This document shows positions 12,825 to 20,892 of a DNA stretch of 20,892 nucleotides, in pieces. The notes under the pieces were generated by a model. The model was not told where the DNA came from. It saw only the letters and a program-made list of their open reading frames with translations, and did no database searches. Location of the stretch: assembly GCA_964346585.1 (NCBI GenBank), contig CAYFVQ010000133.1:1-20892 (forward strand). Direction: 5' to 3'. Position 1 is the stretch's first letter. Each line of letters starts with the position of its first letter. Both the position numbers and the translations under genes were made by a program. Source of the DNA: SOIA01 sp964346585. Lineage in GTDB: Bacteria > Acidobacteriota > Aminicenantia > Aminicenantales > Aminicenantaceae.

Positions 12825-15254
12825 ATGAAAAGAACACTAATCTTATTAACCTTTTTTCTTGTCATCTGTTCCTTTCTGAATGCTCAACTGACAAAGATCA
12901 GCAGAGCAACAGAGAGGATGGAAAAATTTCCCGGGTATCTCACGTTCTACTGGGAAGCGAAGACCGGAAAAATCTGGCTTGAAATTGATAAGCTCGACAC
13001 AGAATTTTTATACGTCAATTCTCTTCCCGCAGGCCTTGGCTCGAATGATGTGGGACTCGACCGGAATCAAATGGGAAGGAGCAGAGTCGTCAAATTTCAA
13101 AGGATCGGTCCCAAAGTCCTTCTTGTTCAACAAAACTATTCTTTCCGGGCACTCAGCGATAACCCTGACGAGCGTAAGGCCGTGGAAGATGCTTTCGCCA
13201 AGTCCGTGATTTGGGGCTTTCAAGTCAAAGCCGAAGAAGAAAACCGAGTACTGGTTGATGCCAGTTCATTCATCCTCAGGGATGCCTACGGTGCCATCAG
13301 TAGTCTGAGGCGGAGGAATCAGGGGGATTACAGGTTAGATGAGACAAGATCCTCTGTGTATTTACCGGCAACAAAAAATTTCCCCCATAACACTGAGATT
13401 GAAGCCCTGCTGACCTTCACCAGCCGCAATCCCGGAATGTATGTCAGGGGAGTCAGCCCGGACGCAGAGTCGATCACACTCAGGCAGCGTCACTCTTTCA
13501 TCCAATTGCCGGATGATAACTATGAGCCCCGAATCTATGATCCGAGATCAAACTTTTCCTCGGCGTCTTATCAGGATTATGCCACGCCAGTCGAAGAGCC
13601 AATCGTGAAAAGATTTATCGCGCGTCACAGGTTGAAGAAGAAGAACCCGAATGCGAAAATAAGTGCCCCCGTGGAGCCTATCGTTTATTATGTGGACCGC
13701 GGCACACCCGAGCCGATTCGGTCAGCGCTCATCGAGGGAGCCAGTTGGTGGAATGAAGCTTTTGAGGCCATTGGGTACAGGAATGCATTTCAGGCAAAAT
13801 TGCTCCCGGAAGGAGCCGACCCGATGGATGTCAGGTACAACATGATTAACTGGATTCACCGCTCGACAAGAGGCTGGTCCTATGGCGGGGGGATCAGGGA
13901 TCCGCGAACAGGGGAAATCATCAAAGGGCATGTCGCTCTTGGCTCATTGCGAGTCCGCCAGGATTTTCTGATTGCAGAAGCCCTTGTCGCCGATTATGAA
14001 GCCGGGAAAAAAGTCTCTCCTGAGATGCTGGAGATGGCCTTGGCCCGGATCAGACAGCTGTCCTGTCATGAAGTGGGGCATACACTCGGGATGGGACATA
14101 ATTATGCCTCGAGTGTAAACGATAGAGCCTCTGTCATGGATTATCCCCATCCTTTGATCAAGATTAAAAAAGACGGCTCATTAGACTTATCCGCTGCCTA
14201 TGATACAGGAATCGGAGAGTGGGATAAGGTGTCAATTGCCTACGGCTATCAGGACTTTCCTGTTGGAGTCGATGAAGAGAAAGAGTTGAAAGCCATACTG
14301 GACAACGCCTTTTCCCGCGGCTTGTTTTTCCTTGCCGGCCAGGATGCCGGACCGCGCAGCGCGCACCCGTTAGCGAACACTTGGGATAACGGCAAGCACC
14401 CGGTGGATGAGCTGGAACGAGTCATGAGAATACGCTCTATCGCTCTCGATTCTTTTTCCGAAAAGAGAATACGGGTCGGCGCACCCCTGGCCACATTGGA
14501 AGAGACCCTGGTCCTCGCTTATCTGTTTCACAGATACCAGGTCGAGGCGGCAGCGAGCGTGCTCGGCGGGCTCTACTATAATCATAAGCTGCGGGGTGAT
14601 GTGCAGAAGAATCAGGAAATAGTCCCAGGGCCAGAACAGCGTCGGGCTCTGGAGGTCTTACTCAAGACCATTCAGCCTGAATTTTTAGCCATCAATGAGA
14701 GAATATTGAATCTCATCCCGCCCCGCCCTCCGGGATATCGCGAGACTCGGGAGCTCTTTCCTGGTTACACAGGCCAGACGTTTGATCCATTTGGAGCCGC
14801 AGAGACTGCTGCTAACCTGACGATTGGATTGGTTTTGAGGCCAGAACGGGCCGCACGGCTTGTCGAGTATCATTCCCGGAGAAAAGATGTTCCTGGTTTG
14901 GCTGATGTGATGGATAGCCTCATCTTATCGACTTTTAAGTCATCTCCGAAATCCGGCTACTTTGCGGAAATACAGAGAGTGGTCAATAATGTGTTGCTCT
15001 ACCACATGATGAGCCTAGCGGCTGATGAAGAAGTCAATCCTCAGGTTCGGGCTCTGGCTCTGCTCAAATTAGATGAGCTGAAAAATTGGTTGTTCCAGCA
15101 GGCCTCCTCGAAATCGGTTAAAGACGAAAGTCAAAAGGCGCATTATTTTTATGCATTCTCACAGATTAAACTGTTCCAGACTGACCCGAGTCAAGTGAAG
15201 CTCGCGGCTCCCTCTCGTCCCCCACAAGGCGCTCCTATCGGGATGTACGATTGA
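12825..15254 (+). CDS. Secreted zinc metalloprotease, DUF5117/DUF4953 type
   Basis: An 809-residue exported protein. Residues 1-20 are a signal peptide (cleavage probably after LNA). The N-terminal half (about 30-270) resembles DUF5117, including FPGYLTFYWEAKTGKIWLEI and FLYVNSLPAGLGSNDVGLDR. The catalytic part has the metzincin-type zinc motif HEVGHTLGMGH (His415, Glu416, His419, His425) and, 13 residues later, the Met-turn SVMDYP (Met438). A long C-terminal helical region follows, as is usual in this family, whose members are mostly uncharacterised and found in Bacteroidota, Acidobacteriota and relatives. AAAGGAGG precedes the ATG by 6 bases. It lies 138 bases upstream of the peptidase operon. 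The likely role is hydrolysis of extracytoplasmic proteins or peptides; true substrates are unknown. Confidence 0.88.
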   Translation: MKRTLILLTFFLVICSFLNAQLTKISRATERMEKFPGYLTFYWEAKTGKIWLEIDKLDTEFLYVNSLPAGLGSNDVGLDRNQMGRSRVVKFQRIGPKVLLVQQNYSFRALSDNPDERKAVEDAFAKSVIWGFQVKAEEENRVLVDASSFILRDAYGAISSLRRRNQGDYRLDETRSSVYLPATKNFPHNTEIEALLTFTSRNPGMYVRGVSPDAESITLRQRHSFIQLPDDNYEPRIYDPRSNFSSASYQDYATPVEEPIVKRFIARHRLKKKNPNAKISAPVEPIVYYVDRGTPEPIRSALIEGASWWNEAFEAIGYRNAFQAKLLPEGADPMDVRYNMINWIHRSTRGWSYGGGIRDPRTGEIIKGHVALGSLRVRQDFLIAEALVADYEAGKKVSPEMLEMALARIRQLSCHEVGHTLGMGHNYASSVNDRASVMDYPHPLIKIKKDGSLDLSAAYDTGIGEWDKVSIAYGYQDFPVGVDEEKELKAILDNAFSRGLFFLAGQDAGPRSAHPLANTWDNGKHPVDELERVMRIRSIALDSFSEKRIRVGAPLATLEETLVLAYLFHRYQVEAAASVLGGLYYNHKLRGDVQKNQEIVPGPEQRRALEVLLKTIQPEFLAINERILNLIPPRPPGYRETRELFPGYTGQTFDPFGAAETAANLTIGLVLRPERAARLVEYHSRRKDVPGLADVMDSLILSTFKSSPKSGYFAEIQRVVNNVLLYHMMSLAADEEVNPQVRALALLKLDELKNWLFQQASSKSVKDESQKAHYFYAFSQIKLFQTDPSQVKLAAPSRPPQGAPIGMYD

Positions 15255-15277
15255 ATGACGAGAAAACTCGAAGTCAT
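15255..15277 (+). other. Imperfect hairpin right after the metalloprotease stop
   Basis: ATGAC (15255-15259) and GTCAT (15273-15277) enclose GAG-AAAA-CTC with a three-base bulge. It starts directly after the stop codon but no T-run follows. It could attenuate or stabilise the transcript between the protease gene and the operon at 15393; it is not a clear terminator. Confidence 0.3.
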
Positions 15278-15392
15278 AAGATTATGAATAGGAATATTGG
15301 TTGGAGAGGGAGAGTCCAGGCTCATTGCCTGTAACCCGAAAGCCAAGAAAGTGTTCAATTAAATAATAATAAGATAAAAAAGGAGGAGAGAG

Positions 15393-16760
15393 ATGTCTTA
15401 TCAAAGGCTTTTTCAATTTTTCAGGATTTTTCCTCTGGTTTTTATTCTTTTGTTCGCTGCTGATTCTTTTGCTCAGGAGCATGGAGTATCCGCAGTCAAT
15501 GACAGCCACAAGATTTTACCCGAGAGAGAGCGAGCACAGGTGATGAACGATTGGCTCACATGGCGGCTGGACAACATCATCCCAGAATTGATGAGGCGCG
15601 AAGGGATCGACATGTGGCTCATCATCAACCGAGAGTATAACGAGGATCCCGTTTATTTGACTCTTGTTCCGGAGCCGACCATGGCGGCTAGGCGAACATC
15701 GATCCTGATTTTCTTTGATAGAGGTGAGAAACTTGGAGTCGAAAGGTTATCAGGAGGTTATTATGGTGTGGGAAACTTGTATAGAGGAACATGGGTGGAT
15801 AAAAAAAAGAAACAGTTTGAAAGCCTGGCTGAAGTCATCAAAAAAAAGAACCCCAAAAAGATCGGGATAAACGTGTCCTCGACCTGGGCTTTTGGGGATG
15901 GCTTATCTGCCAGCTTGAAGGAAAAGCTGGAAAAAGCGCTCGGGCCCGAGTTGTCTTCCCGGTTCGTCTCTGCGGAGAATCTCTGCGTGGGCTGGCTGGA
16001 AACCCGAAGCCCTCAAGAACTCAGCGTGTATAGGCATATCTGTGGGATCGCTCATGACATCATTGCTGAGTTTTATTCCAATAAAGTCATCACTCCGGAT
16101 ATCACGACCACACAAGACGTCGTCTGGTGGATTCGGCAGAAGATCACAGACTTAGGCCTTGAACCCTGGTTTAACCCTTCGATCTCCATTCAGAGGCATA
16201 AAAAAGAAGCTGCCAAATACAAAGGTAACAGGAGGATTATCCGCCGAGGCGACCTTCTTCACTGCGATGTGGGGATCAAGTATCTTGGCCTCTGTACAGA
16301 TATGCAGTTGCAGGCGTATGTCTGCAAGATCGGAGAGGATGACGCTCCGGAAGGATTGAAGGAGGCTCTGAGACGGACAAACAGGCTGGGCGATATTTTT
16401 AGGAATGAATTCAAGACCGGAAGGTCCGGTAATGACATTGTCTGGTCGGCGATGAAAAAAGCGGAAGCCAAAGGTTTGCGACCGTTGATCTATTCCCATC
16501 CCATCGGATTTCATGGACATGCAGCCGGACCCCCGATGGATGCGCGGCCTCCGGAAAGGGCTCCGGAGGGCGTTGAGCTGCGCGGGGAATATCCTCTTTA
16601 TCCGAATACATGTTATGCGATCGAATACAGCTGTACGTCCAGCATTCCGGAATGGGATAATCAGGATGTGCGGATTGGTTTTGAGGAAACCGGAGTTTTT
16701 ACAGAAAAAGGTTGCACATTTATCGACGGACATCAAACAAAATTGTTTTTAATCAAATAA
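15393..16760 (+). CDS. Sec-exported M24-family metallopeptidase (Xaa-Pro aminopeptidase-like)
   Basis: A 455-residue exported peptidase. A hydrophobic signal sequence spans about 10-27 (cleavage near SFA-QEH). The N-terminal creatinase-like domain covers about 45-210 and the pita-bread catalytic domain about 215-455. All five dinuclear-metal ligands can be placed: Asp292 (CDVG), Asp303 (CTDMQ), His369 (SHPIG), Glu411 (YAIEYS) and Glu431 (GFEETG), with His376 (GFHGH) matching the second catalytic His. Motifs are more diverged than in the Tat-exported relative at 19447, so substrate preference may differ. AGGAGG lies 6 bases before the ATG. The next gene starts 26 bases after the stop, so they form an operon. 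The family removes N-terminal residues, often before proline; here it probably acts in the periplasm. Confidence 0.87.
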   Translation: MSYQRLFQFFRIFPLVFILLFAADSFAQEHGVSAVNDSHKILPERERAQVMNDWLTWRLDNIIPELMRREGIDMWLIINREYNEDPVYLTLVPEPTMAARRTSILIFFDRGEKLGVERLSGGYYGVGNLYRGTWVDKKKKQFESLAEVIKKKNPKKIGINVSSTWAFGDGLSASLKEKLEKALGPELSSRFVSAENLCVGWLETRSPQELSVYRHICGIAHDIIAEFYSNKVITPDITTTQDVVWWIRQKITDLGLEPWFNPSISIQRHKKEAAKYKGNRRIIRRGDLLHCDVGIKYLGLCTDMQLQAYVCKIGEDDAPEGLKEALRRTNRLGDIFRNEFKTGRSGNDIVWSAMKKAEAKGLRPLIYSHPIGFHGHAAGPPMDARPPERAPEGVELRGEYPLYPNTCYAIEYSCTSSIPEWDNQDVRIGFEETGVFTEKGCTFIDGHQTKLFLIK

Positions 16761-16786
16761 AATAAGGATTGTAATTAGGAGGAGCA

Positions 16787-19429
16787 ATGAAACTGAACAA
16801 ATGTTTGCCTTTTCTTCTAGTTGTTTGCGCCCTATTCCTGGTATCAGATATTGCCGGAAAGGATAAGGAGCTCGTCAACGAGGATTTATTAAAAGTGTTC
16901 GAGTATCGGTCTCTCGGACCGGCCAAGCAGGGTGGAAGAATTCTGGATGTGGTCGTTCCTGAATCCCAGCCGTATACATTCTATGTCTCCACGGCTTCCG
17001 GAGGACTGTGGAAGACGGAGAACAACGGCACAACATTCAAGTCCATATTCAACAATCCCGGCAAGATGCCCATCGGCGATGTGGCTGTTTTCTCTTCAAA
17101 TCCCGATATCATCTGGGTCGGCACAGGAACAGCGGCCTCAGGCCGTATTTCTCTCCTAGGAGATGGAGTTTATAAATCCACTGACGGCGGCCAGACATGG
17201 AAGCATATGGGACTCAAGGAGACTCGACACATCGGAAGGATCGCCATTCATCCCACAGACCCGGATATCGTCTATGTGGCGGCCCTTGGTTTTCACTTTT
17301 CCTTCAACGAGGAGAGGGGACTGTACAAGACAACGGATGGCGGAAAGACATGGGAAAAGTCCCTTTACATCAGCGATAAAGTCGGAGTCGTGGAAGTGGC
17401 CATGGACCCTCAAAACCCGGAAGTCCTCTATGCGGCTTCCTATGACAAATGGCGCGAGCCCTGGCACTTCGAGGAAGCCGGTCAGGAAAGCGGCATCTAC
17501 AAAACAACTGATGGCGGGAAGACATGGACAAAACTGGGAGGAGGACTCCCGACAGGTCCACTTGGCCGTATTGGCATTGATATATACTTAAGGAATCCGA
17601 ACATTGTCTATGCCACGATCGACAACTACAACACGAGGCCTTCCCCTAAGAAAAAGGGCCAGCCGGACCGTCCAGGACAGAGGATCGGAGGGGAGGTGTA
17701 CCGCTCTGATAATGCCGGAAAAACATGGAAAAAGATGAACTCTGAAAAGGACAGGGTTGGCGGCGGCAAATGGTACGGCCAGATCAAGATTGACCCGAAT
17801 AACGATAAAGTGATTTACGTCCAGAGCACTCCTTTGTTCAGGTCCACTGACGGCGGAAAAACATGGACCCGGAATATCGCGGGAGGTGTCCATGTTGACC
17901 ATCATGCGGTCTGGATCGACCCCAAGAATTCCAACCATGTTATCCTGGGAAACGATGGCGGCCTGGCTATCACCTATGACTGGGGAAAGACCTGGGATGT
18001 TTTCGAGAATATTCCTGTGGCCCAGTTTTACGCGATCGGCGTAGACATGGAGGAGCCTTACAATATTTATGGAGGGACGCAGGACACGGGTTCCATGAGG
18101 ATCCCGAGCAATGGCCCCACAGGACAAATTATCGGGAATGACTGGGTATATGTCGGCGGAGGGGACGGGATGTACAACCAGCCAGACCCCAACGACAGCC
18201 GCTGGCTCTACAACGAGTCTCAGTTCGGAAGCATCCAGAGACTTGACCAGAAACTGGGCATTCGAAGGAGTATTCGTCCTTCCAGGAAGAAAGGGGAGCC
18301 AGCGCTCCGGTTTAACTGGTGTGCTCCGATTCAGATATCGCCTCATAACAGTCAGGTCATTTACTTCGGGTCACAAGTTCTCCACCGTTCCATGAACCGG
18401 GGGGATGACTGGCAGGAGATCAGTCCTGACCTGACGACCAACGACCCGGAGAAAATGAAGGGAAATATCGAATACTGCGTCATCTCCACGCTTTCAGAGT
18501 CACCGGTCACTCCAGGTATCATCTGGGTCGGGACAGTGGATGGGAAGGTTCAGCTCACTAAAAACGGAGGCGCATCATGGACAGATATCACTCCGAATCT
18601 TGGGAAGGCAGGAGCGGATGAGGACTATTATGTGAGCCGCGTGTTTGCCTCCAATTTCGAGGAAGGCAGTGCGTATGTGGTGAAGACTGGATTCCAGAGA
18701 GATGATTTCGAACCTTTGGTCTTTAAGACAACAGATTATGGTGAAACCTGGCAGTCGATCGCCGGGAATCTGCCGGAGGAAATCATCTACGTCATTTTCG
18801 AGGATAAGAAGAATCCTAATCTGCTATTTGTCGGAACAGATGTGGGTGTATTTGTCACCCTTGATGGAGGAAAGAAATGGATGAGCATGAAGAACAACAT
18901 GCCCACCAATCCGATTCATGACCTCCTGATTCATCCCCGAGAAAACGACCTGGTGGTGGGAAGCTATGGTTTCGGAATATACGTTACCGATATTTCTCCT
19001 CTTCAGGAATTGAATGAAAAGGTTCTAGCGGAGGATGTTTATCTTTTCGAAGTTGAGCCAAAGATCCAGTGGAGATACAGATACCCTGGAGGGCCTTGGG
19101 GACACAGGCACTTTAACGCACCGAATGAGAAGGATGGACTTGTTATCAATTATTACTTGAAGAACAGTGTGAAGGAGGATGTCAGAATAATCATAACGGA
19201 CCCTTATGGAAAAGAACTTACCAATCTCAGAGGGAATAATAAAGCAGGAATTAGCAGAGTTATCTGGAACATGCAAAGGAGATTGACAAAGGAGGAGCAA
19301 GAGAGAGGCAGAGCGAGGAGGCGGTCCAGAGCAGTGGTGTCCCCGGGTGAATTTGTTGTGATTCTCCAAATTGGGGAGAAGAAATTAACACACAAGGCAC
19401 TCATCCGGCCCATGCCCGATACTGAATAA
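16787..19429 (+). CDS. Secreted Asp-box beta-propeller protein, VPS10/sortilin-like
   Basis: An 880-residue exported protein. A signal peptide (about 1-24) is followed by a long region with about eleven Asp-box (BNR) motifs of the form (S/T)xDxGxTW, for example KSTDGGQTW, KTTDGGKTW (twice), RSTDGGKTW and KTTDYGETW. These mark beta-propeller blades, probably two propellers as in sortilin/VPS10-like and BNR-repeat proteins. No sialidase catalytic arginine triad is evident, so binding rather than glycan cleavage is likelier. The last about 130 residues form a separate beta domain with NKAGISRVIWNM, recurrent at the end of such proteins. AGGAGG precedes the ATG. It lies between two M24 peptidase genes with gaps of 26 and 17 bases, suggesting that it helps bind or hold peptides or polymers for them. 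The true ligand is unknown. Confidence 0.85.
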   Translation: MKLNKCLPFLLVVCALFLVSDIAGKDKELVNEDLLKVFEYRSLGPAKQGGRILDVVVPESQPYTFYVSTASGGLWKTENNGTTFKSIFNNPGKMPIGDVAVFSSNPDIIWVGTGTAASGRISLLGDGVYKSTDGGQTWKHMGLKETRHIGRIAIHPTDPDIVYVAALGFHFSFNEERGLYKTTDGGKTWEKSLYISDKVGVVEVAMDPQNPEVLYAASYDKWREPWHFEEAGQESGIYKTTDGGKTWTKLGGGLPTGPLGRIGIDIYLRNPNIVYATIDNYNTRPSPKKKGQPDRPGQRIGGEVYRSDNAGKTWKKMNSEKDRVGGGKWYGQIKIDPNNDKVIYVQSTPLFRSTDGGKTWTRNIAGGVHVDHHAVWIDPKNSNHVILGNDGGLAITYDWGKTWDVFENIPVAQFYAIGVDMEEPYNIYGGTQDTGSMRIPSNGPTGQIIGNDWVYVGGGDGMYNQPDPNDSRWLYNESQFGSIQRLDQKLGIRRSIRPSRKKGEPALRFNWCAPIQISPHNSQVIYFGSQVLHRSMNRGDDWQEISPDLTTNDPEKMKGNIEYCVISTLSESPVTPGIIWVGTVDGKVQLTKNGGASWTDITPNLGKAGADEDYYVSRVFASNFEEGSAYVVKTGFQRDDFEPLVFKTTDYGETWQSIAGNLPEEIIYVIFEDKKNPNLLFVGTDVGVFVTLDGGKKWMSMKNNMPTNPIHDLLIHPRENDLVVGSYGFGIYVTDISPLQELNEKVLAEDVYLFEVEPKIQWRYRYPGGPWGHRHFNAPNEKDGLVINYYLKNSVKEDVRIIITDPYGKELTNLRGNNKAGISRVIWNMQRRLTKEEQERGRARRRSRAVVSPGEFVVILQIGEKKLTHKALIRPMPDTE
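17336..17866 (+). repeat. Spaced near-identical DNA repeats encoding Asp-boxes
   Basis: GATGGCGGAAAGACATGG (17336-17353) recurs at 17510-17527 with one change and at 17849-17866 with two changes. Each encodes DGGKTW. The near-identity at DNA level reflects blade duplication or gene conversion within the propeller gene and could allow recombination between blades. Confidence 0.65.
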
Positions 19430-19446
19430 TCTTAGAAGGAGGAAAT

Positions 19447-20706
19447 ATGTCACTATCACGACGGAAATTTTTGCAAATCGGTGGTCTTTCGATTTCGACT
19501 TTCGGATTTTCAGATATTCTGTTCTCCCGTTCCCAGGCATCCAAGCAATCGGAGTTGAAAAATATGGTTGCCGGTGTAAAGCCCCTCACTCCTGGAGATT
19601 ATAAGAAACGAATGGAAAAGGCCCAGCGGTTATTGGCCGAGCACAAGATTGACGCACTTTTCTTATCCGGAAGCACCAATCTTATTTATTTCACCAATGT
19701 CAGCTGGGGGAGGAGCGAGCGAACGTTCGGTGCAGTCATAAACCGCAAAGGCAGTCCTGTGTGGGTCTGCCCGGCTTTTGAGAGAAAAAGAGCTGAAGAG
19801 AGAATTCCGAAAGGCCATGAAGTTCGTACGTGGGAAGAAGATGACAGCCCCTATAAGCTCATTGCCGGTGTCATGAAAGACCTCGGAGCCGCACAAAGTC
19901 GGTTGGCATTGGGTCCCACGGTCAGGAATTTTATCTATTATGGTCTTCATAAGGACGCCCCGGGCCTCGAACTGGTCAATGGCGCTGTCATCACCGAAGG
20001 ATGCCGAGGAGTCAAGACCGAAAAAGAAATCGCTTACATGGACCTGGCGAATAAGATCACCAAGCTGGCTTATAAGGAGGCGTTCAAAAATTTGCGCGAA
20101 GGAATGACCGCAGGAGAACTGTCTGGTCTAATCAGACGAGCTCACCAGGAAATGGGTGTCAGGGGCGGCGGGGGGCCGCAGTTCGGCCCCAATTCAGCTT
20201 TCCCTCATGGCTCATCTGTGGTGCGCAATCTTCATAAAGGAGATTCTATCATCGTGGACGGCGGTTGCGGTGTCGAAGGATTTCGTTCCGATGTCACACG
20301 CACGGTTGTGTTGGGAAAGCCCTCGGATAAACTGAAGAAAGTCTGGGATATTGTGAAAAAATCTCAATCCGAAGCATTGAAGGCGGTTCGACCCGGGGTT
20401 TCGTGCGAGCATATCGACCGAGTGGCCCGGAAAGTCGTCGAAGATGCCGGCTATGGTCCGAACTATAAATACTTTACACACCGTGTGGGCCATGGGATTG
20501 GCATGGAAGGACATGAGTATCCTTACTTAGTCAAAGGGAACAAACTGAAACTCCAACCCGGTATGACCTTCAGTGATGAGCCGGGTATTTACATTTATGG
20601 GGAGTTCGGCGTCCGGCTGGAAGACTGTTTCGTTGTGACCGAAGATGGAGGGCGCTTTCTCGGCGGAATGGCTTCGACTGCGATAGACAAACCGTTTGGT
20701 GAATGA
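19447..20706 (+). CDS. Tat-exported M24-family metallopeptidase (Xaa-Pro dipeptidase/aminopeptidase-like)
   Basis: A 419-residue protein whose N-terminus carries a twin-arginine signal (SRRKFLQIG, Arg5-Arg6, then a mildly hydrophobic stretch to about residue 32). The creatinase N-domain spans about 50-180 and the M24 domain about 190-415. All five metal ligands are canonical: Asp271 (VDGG), Asp282 (RSDVTR), His349 (GHGIG), Glu378 (SDEPG) and Glu392 (VRLEDC), plus His356 (GHE). Tat export implies that it folds, perhaps with its metals, before crossing the inner membrane, unlike the Sec-exported M24 peptidase two genes upstream. AGAAGGAGG precedes the ATG and the gap from the propeller gene is 17 bases. 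It is the last gene of the operon in view. It should cleave peptides with proline near the N-terminus. Confidence 0.92.
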   Translation: MSLSRRKFLQIGGLSISTFGFSDILFSRSQASKQSELKNMVAGVKPLTPGDYKKRMEKAQRLLAEHKIDALFLSGSTNLIYFTNVSWGRSERTFGAVINRKGSPVWVCPAFERKRAEERIPKGHEVRTWEEDDSPYKLIAGVMKDLGAAQSRLALGPTVRNFIYYGLHKDAPGLELVNGAVITEGCRGVKTEKEIAYMDLANKITKLAYKEAFKNLREGMTAGELSGLIRRAHQEMGVRGGGGPQFGPNSAFPHGSSVVRNLHKGDSIIVDGGCGVEGFRSDVTRTVVLGKPSDKLKKVWDIVKKSQSEALKAVRPGVSCEHIDRVARKVVEDAGYGPNYKYFTHRVGHGIGMEGHEYPYLVKGNKLKLQPGMTFSDEPGIYIYGEFGVRLEDCFVVTEDGGRFLGGMASTAIDKPFGE

Positions 20707-20769
20707 TTAGGTTATTTGCAAAAAAAAGGACAAGTGTACGTGCTCAGTAATTTGGTAGCATTTTTTGGG

Positions 20770-20797
20770 TGTCATTGCGAACGGAGTGTGGCAATCT
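20770..20797. repeat. Dispersed GTCATTGCGA-type repeat
   Basis: TGTCATTGCGAACGGAGTGT followed by GGCAATCT resembles a widespread intergenic repeat in many bacterial genomes that begins GTCATTGCGA and ends GCAATCT. Its ends ATTGC (20774-20778) and GCAAT (20791-20795) are inverted. CAATCTTCTAT at 20792-20802 recurs at 20869-20879. The rest of 20707-20892 holds no gene or clear terminator. Confidence 0.5.
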
Positions 20798-20892
20798 TCT
20801 ATGAAGATGTGATGCAAGCACTTTTTTCTCTTCCATTCTTTTTTCTCATTTTCTTAGGTCTTGTGAACCAATCTTCTATCCGTGCTCTTTGA

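Noticed and set aside
17336..17866. CRISPR-like or tandem repeat array
   Set aside because: The repeats are in frame, unevenly spaced and encode Asp-box motifs of a propeller; no spacers or cas genes are present.
16787..19429. Sialidase reading of the Asp-box protein
   Set aside because: Asp-boxes are shared by many propellers; I could not find the arginine triad or an FRIP motif expected of sialidases.

Overview
The window looks like a chromosomal segment of moderate GC from an uncultured, diderm, probably anaerobic heterotroph. The gene families suggest Acidobacteriota or Candidatus Aminicenantes: a membrane-anchored HTH-TM-TPR regulator, DUF5117/DUF4953-type metalloprotease, secreted Asp-box (VPS10/sortilin-like) propeller, secreted M24 peptidases, and CX4CH heme proteins with a DUF5777-like barrel. 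This placement is inference from family content; there is no rRNA or other marker here. I see no rRNA, tRNA, CRISPR array, phage genes or intact insertion sequence.

Layout. (1) 1-4344 is AT-rich and loosely packed. A minus-strand regulator gene (142-1977) overlaps the start of a small gene running off the left edge. Plus-strand orphans follow: a GIY-YIG-like protein (2237-2620), a 65-residue excisionase-type HTH protein with a near-consensus promoter (3024-3221), and a three-helix membrane protein (3617-3973). A GC-rich MITE-like remnant (4122-4344) abuts the next gene's stop codon. (2) 4345-6051, minus strand, is a two-gene operon: a short exported CX4CH heme-domain protein, then the same kind of domain fused to an outer-membrane barrel. 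(3) 6430-12651, plus strand, holds acyl-CoA genes: an SCP2-type thiolase with Ser where the catalytic Cys should be and an OB-like tail, a canonical acetyl-CoA acetyltransferase, a 3-hydroxyacyl-CoA dehydrogenase, an acyl-CoA dehydrogenase with glutaryl-CoA-dehydrogenase-like features, and an enoyl-CoA hydratase. Gaps between them are 91-335 bp, and at least one (7963-7992) has a perfect TTGACA/TATAAT promoter. (4) 12825-20706, plus strand, holds exported proteolysis genes: a metzincin-like zinc protease, then a tight operon of a Sec-exported M24 peptidase, an Asp-box propeller and a Tat-exported M24 peptidase. A GTCATTGCGA-type dispersed repeat lies at the right edge.

How the genes may work together. 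The acyl-CoA block covers all steps between a short acyl-CoA (butyryl-CoA or, if the GCDH-like features are meaningful, glutaryl-CoA) and acetyl-CoA. The peptidase block would release amino acids from extracytoplasmic peptides. Feeding of amino-acid carbon (for example lysine through glutaryl- or butyryl-CoA) into the acyl-CoA block is a plausible but unproven link. No electron-transferring flavoprotein genes are present. The heme-protein/barrel operon is the most unusual part and could be an outer-membrane redox or sensing module.
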